Source: Thermodesulfovibrionales bacterium
GTDB lineage: Bacteria; Nitrospirota; Thermodesulfovibrionia; Thermodesulfovibrionales; UBA1546
Length of the DNA stretch: 11,507 nucleotides
Direction of reading: 5' to 3'
Assembly (NCBI GenBank): GCA_030018605.1
Contig: JASEHP010000037.1
Location: forward strand, 1 to 11,507
Position 1 is the first letter of the stretch. Each line of letters begins with the position of its first letter. This document shows positions 6,435 through 11,507 of the stretch, one piece after another. Made by a program: the position numbers and the translations under genes. The notes beneath the pieces are model-generated. The model worked only from the letters and a program-made list of their open reading frames with translations. It searched no databases and was not told where the DNA came from.

Positions 6435-8684
6435 TTACGGCTTAGTTACGATTGTAGGAGTTATGAAGATAAGGAGTTCCTTAACATTAGGCCCTGACTG
6501 GGTTTTTGTTTTAAAAAGCCAGCCAAGAATAGGTATCCTGCTCAGAAGCGGTATCCCCTCTTCACCTTCTGTTGTAGTTGTAGTATATATCCCGCCTAAG
6601 ACCAATGTCTCACCGTTTTTTACAAGCGCATTTGTATTTATGGTTTTTGTATCCATAACCGGCGGAGTTACGCTCGTAAGGCTGTTATCGGTTGCTGTAA
6701 CCTTTAACTGGACGTAGCCGTCAGGTGTAATCTTCGGAGTGACATTCAGGCTTAATGTTGCCTGTTTCTCTTCTGTTTTTGTGCCTTCTGCGCTTGTGGT
6801 TTGAACAAAAAAGGTTTGTCCCTGTTGAATATTGGCTGCTTCATTGTCCATCGTCAATATTTTTGGATTTGACAATGTCCGTGCTTTGTTGATTGATTCA
6901 AGCGCTGAGAGTGACAGGTTCACCTGCACAGTGCTTGCGCTTCCTAAGCTTAATCCTAAAACTCCGCCGGGATTTGTAGCAGCGGCTCCTGCAGTTACTA
7001 TAGGAGTATTCACAGAAAATGTCCCGCTTTTAATCTCGCCGATGCCAATACCAGTAGGAGGGGTTCCGATAGTCCCTCCCCATCTTATTCCGAGTTTTTC
7101 GGTATAATCGCTGCTTACTGTCACTAATTTTGCCTCTATCATAACTTGCGATTTTGCAACATCCATTATCTTTACAAGCGCTTTTATTTTGTTAATATTT
7201 TTCTGCGTGTCTTTTATAATAAGAGTGTTCATCCTGTTATCCATCGTTATACTGCCTCTGTCTTTGCTGATTATTTTGGCATTTGTAATAGCCGTGCTTA
7301 TTTCGGAAGCAGTAGCATAGTTTATCCTTACAATTTCCTGGACAAGTTCTTCTGCTATTTCCTCGGATGCCTTGGCCTCTGTTTTTTCTTTTGATATTTT
7401 GGTAAACGTGGCAATTGGAGCAATCCATATTATATTGCCTTCTTGTTGTTTAGCAAGGCCATGAGTCTGCAGTATTATATCAAGCGCCTGCTCCCATGGC
7501 ACATTCATAAGTTTCAGCGTAATTTTCCCTTTTGCAGCGGGATCAATTACAAAGTTGTATCCGCTTATGTCGGCCAAAAGCCTGAATATCGGCCCAATGT
7601 CTGCATCCTGAAAATCAAGAGAAATTTTCTGTCCTTTGTATTTGCCTTCTCGTAGAGTCGAGTCTCCGACTTCAGCAGGTTTTTCAGCAGAAGCAGCTGA
7701 GTTTTTCATCGCTCCCTCAGCAACCTTTGTTTCTCCCTCAGATGTCTTTGCAGCGTATTTTTCTTTTTCAGAGAGTTGGAATGCTACTATTACAGAATCC
7801 TCTATTGAGGTTACAGTAAAACTTGTTTTTTCTCTCATGTCAAGCACAATTCTTGTTTTGTCTTTATATTTGCCCACTCTGATGCCTTTAAGGGGAGACT
7901 GTGCTTTGGGCAATGGAGCATCAAGCGTAACATTAGGCATGTCTAAAACTGTTCGATTGTCAAGTTCAAAAACATTAGGCTTCAGAGCGCCGTCGCCTTT
8001 TATTGTCAGCTTCAGGACATCCTGTTCCTTTTCAATATTTACCTTTAAAATTGATGTTGCAGGCGAAAGCTCTTTTGGCGCTGCTGCCTTTGGCAATGCC
8101 GGTTCTTCTGCTTTTTCCACTGGAGTTTTGACTTCCTGAGTTTTTTCCTCTGCCTTTGGCGTTTCAGACGCTTTTTCAGTTGTTTTTACTTTAAGTTCTT
8201 CTTCCAGATTAATTATGTTGAGTGTCAGCAGGGTTCCCTTATATGCAGGCATGATACCAGCAGGTGAGGAGAGGAGTATCTCAAGCTTGGTTAAAGGCGG
8301 AGCATCTGTTTGAGACGGTATAACCTCTGTTATGCCTGCTTTCTCTGATTTGATTTTGCCTGCAGCAATCCCAAGCCGCACATCCGGAAGTTCCACAATT
8401 GCCTTGTAAGGGTCAGAAGGCTTGTAAATTGTGTATTTGAATGGTTTATCTACATTGATATTAAGCGTATTGTCTGTTATGTCTATGGCAGTCAACGTGG
8501 CGATTTGCCTTTGCTCCTGCACACTGGTCGTAGTTGCGCATCCTGAAGCGAGCACTATAGCTGCCAACAAGAAGGCACAGATGACAAACGGCAGAGAAGT
8601 CGTAGACTCGATTCTACGAGATGCCACTGCCCGCCTGTTTATGTTTCCTGTTTTTTGATCTCTAATTTCTAATTTTTGTCTCAT
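6435..8684 (-). CDS. pilQ: Type IV pilus secretin PilQ (predicted lipoprotein)
   Basis: PilQ is the outer-membrane secretin pore for the type IV pilus. The 749-residue protein starts with a basic n-region, a hydrophobic stretch (32-46) and a lipobox LASGC (Cys49), so it is probably lipidated. Two AMIN-like beta domains follow (about 65-160 and 212-305), separated by a Glu/Lys/Pro-rich linker (165-208). Next come an STN/N0 domain (about 352-425: ISLDFQDADIGPIFRLLADI), a secretin N1 domain (about 448-508) and the secretin core (about 512-746) with RTLSNPKILTMDN and the C-terminal IPLLSRIPILGWLFKTK and LLIFITPTIV. The start overlaps the pilP stop by 4 bases, and GGGGAGG lies just upstream within the pilP end. 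Two copies of a near-palindromic repeat encode parts of the n-region and of the linker before STN. Confidence 0.95.
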   Translation of the reverse strand: MRQKLEIRDQKTGNINRRAVASRRIESTTSLPFVICAFLLAAIVLASGCATTTSVQEQRQIATLTAIDITDNTLNINVDKPFKYTIYKPSDPYKAIVELPDVRLGIAAGKIKSEKAGITEVIPSQTDAPPLTKLEILLSSPAGIMPAYKGTLLTLNIINLEEELKVKTTEKASETPKAEEKTQEVKTPVEKAEEPALPKAAAPKELSPATSILKVNIEKEQDVLKLTIKGDGALKPNVFELDNRTVLDMPNVTLDAPLPKAQSPLKGIRVGKYKDKTRIVLDMREKTSFTVTSIEDSVIVAFQLSEKEKYAAKTSEGETKVAEGAMKNSAASAEKPAEVGDSTLREGKYKGQKISLDFQDADIGPIFRLLADISGYNFVIDPAAKGKITLKLMNVPWEQALDIILQTHGLAKQQEGNIIWIAPIATFTKISKEKTEAKASEEIAEELVQEIVRINYATASEISTAITNAKIISKDRGSITMDNRMNTLIIKDTQKNINKIKALVKIMDVAKSQVMIEAKLVTVSSDYTEKLGIRWGGTIGTPPTGIGIGEIKSGTFSVNTPIVTAGAAATNPGGVLGLSLGSASTVQVNLSLSALESINKARTLSNPKILTMDNEAANIQQGQTFFVQTTSAEGTKTEEKQATLSLNVTPKITPDGYVQLKVTATDNSLTSVTPPVMDTKTINTNALVKNGETLVLGGIYTTTTTEGEEGIPLLSRIPILGWLFKTKTQSGPNVKELLIFITPTIVTKP
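7646..7673. repeat. 28-base near-palindrome, copy 1, inside pilQ
   Basis: The + strand contains TCTCGTAGAGTCGAGTCT followed by CCGACTTC. Compared with the reverse complement of 8596-8623, 25 of 28 positions agree. It encodes PilQ residues about 338-347 (EVGDSTLREG) in the variable linker between the second AMIN-like domain and the STN domain. The frame is kept. Confidence 0.75.
8596..8623. repeat. 28-base near-palindrome, copy 2 (inverted), inside pilQ
   Basis: The + strand reads GAAGTCGTAGACTCGATT then CTACGAGATG. The arms TCGTAGA (8600-8606) and TCTACGA (8613-8619) are perfect 7-base inverted repeats around CTCGAT. It is in opposite orientation to copy 1, with 25 of 28 positions identical. 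It encodes about residues 21-30 of PilQ (ASRRIESTTS), the basic n-region of the signal peptide, so the repeat supplies its arginines. Confidence 0.75.
8651..8683. repeat. Tandem 7-base units at the pilQ start
   Basis: Units ATCTCTA, ATTTCTA, ATTTTTG and TCTCATT follow one another at 8658-8685 on the + strand. They encode the first residues of PilQ (MRQKLEIRDQK), the hydrophilic tip of its signal peptide. Only a single arm is visible here, unlike the opposed arrays in aroC and at aroK-aroB. Confidence 0.5.
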
Positions 8685-9229
8685 TCTTCCTCCCCATCGA
8701 GGAGTTTCAAAATTGTTTCTTTTGATTTAAGTTGTCCCTTATAATCTTTTATTCTTTCCACGATAACGATATGGTTCTTGTTTATCTTTTGGATCTTCCC
8801 TTCGTGTATCCCGATAGTCATACCCTCTCTTAAAGTATATGCCTTTCCGTCAGGTAAAACTACTGTTGCAAAATTGCCTTTTTCATTCCACACGATGCCT
8901 AAAATCTTAATTGCGCTGATATCATAATTTTCAAGAGGGGTCTGTCCCTTCTTTGGTTTTTCTACCGCAGTTACAACGAGAGAAACAAACGGATCTCTTT
9001 TCCCTCTTTTCTCGTAAATGATTACTTCTTCCACTGCTTTAGTCTCTTTTGCCTCGGCGCTCTGCGTAGTTGACGCCTGGGCAGCTTTTGCAGGCGCTGC
9101 CTTGGAAGGAGCCGTTTTCTTATCGCATGCTCCTGAAAAGAGGAAAACAATAACGAAAATGATAACAGGCAAGAACAGTATTTTCCTGTATTCTATCTTC
9201 TGTCTTCTATTCGCTATCACTTGTATCAT
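8681..9229 (-). CDS. pilP: Type IV pilus assembly lipoprotein PilP
   Basis: PilP is the periplasmic lipoprotein that connects the PilN/PilO inner-membrane dimer to PilQ. The 182-residue protein has a basic n-region, a hydrophobic stretch (about 18-31) and a lipobox FSGAC (Cys35). A flexible Ala/Lys/Thr/Ser-rich stretch (36-65) follows, then the family motif YEKRGKRDPFVSLV (72-85), and a small beta domain (about 100-175: ISAIKILGIVW, ATVVLPDGKAYTLREGMTIG) that binds the secretin N0 domain in known PilP proteins. The start overlaps the pilO stop and the end overlaps the pilQ start, each as a 4-base ATGA. AGAAGGG lies ahead of the ATG. The n-region residues 5-15 come from tandem 7-base DNA units (TATTCTA, TCTTCTG, TCTTCTA). 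Confidence 0.93.
   Translation of the reverse strand: MIQVIANRRQKIEYRKILFLPVIIFVIVFLFSGACDKKTAPSKAAPAKAAQASTTQSAEAKETKAVEEVIIYEKRGKRDPFVSLVVTAVEKPKKGQTPLENYDISAIKILGIVWNEKGNFATVVLPDGKAYTLREGMTIGIHEGKIQKINKNHIVIVERIKDYKGQLKSKETILKLLDGEEE
9187..9217. repeat. Tandem 7-base units at the pilP signal peptide
   Basis: On the + strand TATTCTA, TCTTCTG, TCTTCTA and TTCGCTA run head to tail at 9189-9216. They encode the basic n-region of the PilP signal peptide (IANRRQKIEYR). The unit differs from those elsewhere, but the 7-base period is the same. Confidence 0.5.
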
Positions 9230-9819
9230 TTGCCCTTCTCTTTCACCGCTGAAAAAGTTGCAGCCTTTAGTGATATGTTTAATGCCGCCTCTTCTTTTTG
9301 CGCCTTTGGATCCCTGAGCTGTATATCAGAAACATTGACAATCCTGTTTAATCGTGTAAGGCTACTGAAGAAGAAAGCGAGGTTATGATAAGTTCCTGCA
9401 AGGGTTAAGGAAAATGGGATTTCTTCAACTATACCGCTTGGGTGCACCTTTTTTACCTCTGGTTTCCATGTCAATATGTCTATATCTGACTTTAGAGCTA
9501 TCTCGGATAGCTGCTGAATCAGCGTAGATATCCCTTCTTCTTCCGGAAGTTTTTCCTGAAGTTCTTTGAGCTCTTTAATAAGCTTGTCATTTTCTATCTT
9601 AAGAATATCCAGTTTCGCCGCCTTTGTTTTATTTTTGGCTATCTCATTTTCCTGTACAGATATGTCAGCATCCAGTTTTTTGATTTCCTTTGTCTTAGGC
9701 ATATGCACAAGCATTACAAACAGTATTGCAATAATCAGAGCAGGCGCAACTGCTATGGCTATTCTTGCGCCTTTGGGCACCTTCTTTAGATCAAATTTTA
9801 TGTCAAGCTTGAGAGCCAC
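9226..9819 (-). CDS. pilO: Type IV pilus inner-membrane protein PilO
   Basis: PilO pairs with PilN in the inner membrane and contacts PilP in the alignment complex. The 197-residue protein has a short cytoplasmic tail, one transmembrane helix (about 20-40: IAIAVAPALIIAILFVMLVH), a coiled coil (about 42-92) and a periplasmic ferredoxin-like domain. Family motifs are LPEEEGISTLIQQLSEIA (91-108), DILTWKPE (114-121), EIPFSLTLAGTYHNLAFFF (133-151) and RLNRIVNVSDIQL (156-168). The start is GTG (9819-9817); AGGA at 9827-9824 lies 4 bases ahead and no other start exists before the membrane helix. It lies 1 base after the pilN stop and overlaps pilP by 4 bases. Confidence 0.93.
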   Translation of the reverse strand: MALKLDIKFDLKKVPKGARIAIAVAPALIIAILFVMLVHMPKTKEIKKLDADISVQENEIAKNKTKAAKLDILKIENDKLIKELKELQEKLPEEEGISTLIQQLSEIALKSDIDILTWKPEVKKVHPSGIVEEIPFSLTLAGTYHNLAFFFSSLTRLNRIVNVSDIQLRDPKAQKEEAALNISLKAATFSAVKEKGK

Positions 9820-9820
9820 G

Positions 9821-10363
9821 TTATCCTGCCTTCACCTTAAACGTTATATTAAACTGATAAGTTACTACCTTGCCTGTGGTTGACTTCTGTGTCCCATGAA
9901 GGGTTACATCCGTAAAAAGAGCTGACTTTTTAAGATTCTTTTCATAGTTGACAACATCCTCATTTGTGAATGACGCGCCGCTTATCTTTATGTCAATGCC
10001 TGATATAGACATGGACTGAAGCCAGACGCCGTTTGGCAGCACATTGCCCATCTCTGAAAGGATTTTTACAGGAAGGCTTTGATTCTTTCTAAGCTGTTCT
10101 ATTATGCCTTTCCTTTTTTCAAGCGTTTGTTTCTGGGTTTCATAGTTTTCTACTTCCTTTATCTTGTTCTTCATGTCCGCTATTGTTGCTTCGTTAGTCT
10201 TTTTTTGCTGTTGAAGCGTGGCCAAGCGGGAGTTTATATAATAGAATAGATCCCCCGACACAATAACTGCCGCCAAGGTGAGTAGGACGCTGTTGATAAT
10301 GAATACCGGAACCGCCTTGGGCTTTTTCTTGCGCTTTACCGGAAGGAGGTTTACTCTTATCAT
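9821..10363 (-). CDS. pilN: Type IV pilus inner-membrane protein PilN
   Basis: PilN carries the cytoplasmic tail that binds the groove of PilM. The 180-residue protein starts MIRVNLLPVKRKKKPK, the conserved I/V-NLLP tail. A single transmembrane helix (about 17-42) follows, then a coiled coil (about 45-95) and a small alpha-beta periplasmic domain (about 98-178) with NVLPNGVWLQSMSISG and ISGASFTNEDVVNYEKNL. GAGGAGG and GGGGA precede the ATG. The start overlaps the pilM stop by 4 bases (ATGA), and the TAA stop is 1 base from the GTG of pilO. Topology and length are normal for the family. Confidence 0.93.
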   Translation of the reverse strand: MIRVNLLPVKRKKKPKAVPVFIINSVLLTLAAVIVSGDLFYYINSRLATLQQQKKTNEATIADMKNKIKEVENYETQKQTLEKRKGIIEQLRKNQSLPVKILSEMGNVLPNGVWLQSMSISGIDIKISGASFTNEDVVNYEKNLKKSALFTDVTLHGTQKSTTGKVVTYQFNITFKVKAG

Positions 10364-11412
10364 CTATCCCCAGGCCTCCTCAGCGCAAGCCCTACAGCAA
10401 CAGCTGCCATAGGCGCCATTTCATGTATATATGAAACATCAAATGTTGTTGGAATGGAAATGTTCTTAAACGGCTCCGCTACCTTTGATTCAACCCCGAT
10501 TTTTTCCGAGAGGACCCTCGGAAAGTCTTTTATAAGCGCTCCTCCTCCGCTCAGTATTACCTCATGTATGTTCTCATGCAGTGTGGTCATTTTGTAATAA
10601 TCCAGCGAACGTCCTATTTCATCGATTAAATCCTCAGAGGTATTCATGATTACTGAATACGCGTCGCCCGGCGACACGCCTTCTATGGACTCTCCACTTT
10701 TAAGCCTTTCGGCGTTTTCGTATGTAATGCTGAATTCCTTTTGAATGGCTTCCGTGTACAGATTGCTTCCAAGAGAGCTATCTCTTGTGAATACGGAACC
10801 CCCGCCCTTAAGGATGTTTATATTTATTGTGTTTGCTCCGATGTTGACCAGCGCCACATTTCTGTTCGGTTCAATCTCGTAATTGATTTCATACATGTTT
10901 TCAAGAGCAAAGGCAGCTACGTCCACTATTATCGGATTCATGCCTGCCTCTTTTACAACTGCAACATATTCATTGATTATGTCTTTTTTAACCGCAACGA
11001 GTATAACATCCATCTGCCCGGGCTCTTCTCTGGGGCCGAGTATCTGAAAGTCAAGGTTCACATCCTCAATGTCAAACGGGATATACTGTTCCGCCTCAAA
11101 TTTTATTGATTCGGCAAGCTCATCCTCTGACATCTCATTAAGCGATATCCGCTTTATAATCACTGAGGCATGCCCCGAGATTCCCATTACTGCATCTTTT
11201 GTTTTTACACGGGCTTTTTTTGTAAGTTCCTTGAGGGCTTCTACCAGCCTGAGCGAGTCTATTATGGCGCCGTCAACTATAATCTCAGGCGCGATTGGAA
11301 GCGTATCAAAAAGTTCAAGCTCGTAACCCTGTTTAGTGTCTTTGATCTGCACTGCCTTGAAATAGCTTGAGCCTATGTCCAGGCCTATAGAGCCTTTGCT
11401 GCCAAAAATCAT
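10360..11412 (-). CDS. pilM: Type IV pilus assembly ATPase-like protein PilM
   Basis: PilM is a cytoplasmic actin-like (FtsA-fold) nucleotide-binding protein that recruits PilN and links the complex to the pilus motors. The 350-residue protein shows phosphate-1 SIGLDIGSSYFKAVQI (8-23), phosphate-2 NVALVNIGANTININIL (185-201) and the adenosine motif EVILSGGGALIKDFP (284-298). The segment FEAEQYIPFDIEDVNLDFQ (105-123) is also typical of PilM. It is the first gene of the operon. The ATG at 11412 gives MIFGSKGSIGLDIG; no Shine-Dalgarno is present, and a strong promoter places the likely transcript start at or next to the ATG. Confidence 0.95.
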   Translation of the reverse strand: MIFGSKGSIGLDIGSSYFKAVQIKDTKQGYELELFDTLPIAPEIIVDGAIIDSLRLVEALKELTKKARVKTKDAVMGISGHASVIIKRISLNEMSEDELAESIKFEAEQYIPFDIEDVNLDFQILGPREEPGQMDVILVAVKKDIINEYVAVVKEAGMNPIIVDVAAFALENMYEINYEIEPNRNVALVNIGANTININILKGGGSVFTRDSSLGSNLYTEAIQKEFSITYENAERLKSGESIEGVSPGDAYSVIMNTSEDLIDEIGRSLDYYKMTTLHENIHEVILSGGGALIKDFPRVLSEKIGVESKVAEPFKNISIPTTFDVSYIHEMAPMAAVAVGLALRRPGDR

Positions 11413-11419
11413 AACTTAA

Positions 11420-11448
11420 TAAATACCAAAAAACACGTAACTTGTCAA
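11420..11448 (-). promoter_or_regulatory. Promoter of the pilMNOPQ-aro operon
   Basis: On the - strand a perfect -35 box TTGACA (11448-11443) is followed after exactly 17 bases by TATTTA (11425-11420), 4 of 6 to the -10 consensus. The pilM ATG begins 7 bases after the -10 box, so initiation would be at about the ATG itself. No other strong promoter is visible between here and aroB, so this one probably drives all eight genes. Confidence 0.6.
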
Positions 11449-11453
11449 GTTAC
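11437..11453. promoter_or_regulatory. 17-base perfect palindrome over the -35 box
   Basis: GTAACTTGTCAAGTTAC has 8-base arms that are exact inverted repeats around one central base. It covers the whole -35 box of the pilM promoter. This is the size and position expected for an operator bound by a dimeric repressor or activator. No regulator gene lies in the window to assign it to. Confidence 0.55.
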
Positions 11454-11507
11454 TGTATAAGTTCCATACAAATGCGACATACCTCCTTTTTTGATGAGAT
11501 AGTCAAC

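Noticed and set aside
7636..8139. 167-residue open frame on the + strand inside pilQ
   Set aside because: It lies opposite well-conserved PilQ coding sequence, has no ribosome site, and its Ser/Phe/Ala-rich composition is what the antisense of this Lys/Glu/Ala-rich region produces.
11472..11507. Start of a divergent + strand gene (MRHTSFFDEIVN, open to the window edge)
   Set aside because: Only 12 codons are visible, with no ribosome site and no convincing promoter; it cannot be judged without the sequence beyond the edge.

Overview
The window looks like a core-genome segment of a Gram-negative, moderately AT-rich bacterium. It carries a type IV pilus assembly operon with two outer-membrane-type lipoproteins, and a SelB factor that implies use of selenocysteine. 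Protein style and the many small dispersed palindromes remind me of Nitrospirota (Thermodesulfovibrionia-like) or former Deltaproteobacteria genomes. That placement is an impression, not a result.

Layout from left to right. A 46-codon 3' fragment of an unrecognised + strand gene ends at 140 and converges on pdxA (- strand, vitamin B6 synthesis). A region of about 250 bases with a folded, repeat-like element separates pdxA from the divergent selB (+ strand). selB ends at a strong hairpin (3268-3300) that also serves as the end of the long leftward operon. Read on the - strand from 11412 to 3315, that operon is pilM, pilN, pilO, pilP, pilQ, aroC, aroK, aroB. The pil genes are coupled by 4-base stop/start overlaps or a 1-base gap. 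aroC starts 14 bases after pilQ. aroK and aroB follow after repeat-filled spacers.

How the genes work together. PilM (cytoplasmic actin-like), PilN and PilO (inner membrane), PilP (periplasmic lipoprotein) and PilQ (secretin) form the alignment complex that links the pilus motor to the outer-membrane pore. AroB, AroK and AroC are steps 2, 5 and 7 of the shikimate pathway to chorismate. Linkage of pilMNOPQ to aroK-aroB is a familiar arrangement in proteobacteria; aroC is an extra member here. SelB and PdxA are separate housekeeping functions.

The most unusual signal is the density of short repetitive palindromic elements inside the pil-aro operon, including inside genes. At least five loci carry imperfect tandem 7-base units, usually as two opposed arms. 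A separate near-palindrome of about 28 bases occurs twice in pilQ. Three different repeats sit in frame inside aroC and account for its unusual length: 423 residues minus about 61 repeat-encoded residues is close to the family norm. Other points of interest are an exact 17-base palindrome over the -35 box of the pil operon promoter, signs that pilM and selB have leaderless mRNAs, and a lipidated PilQ.
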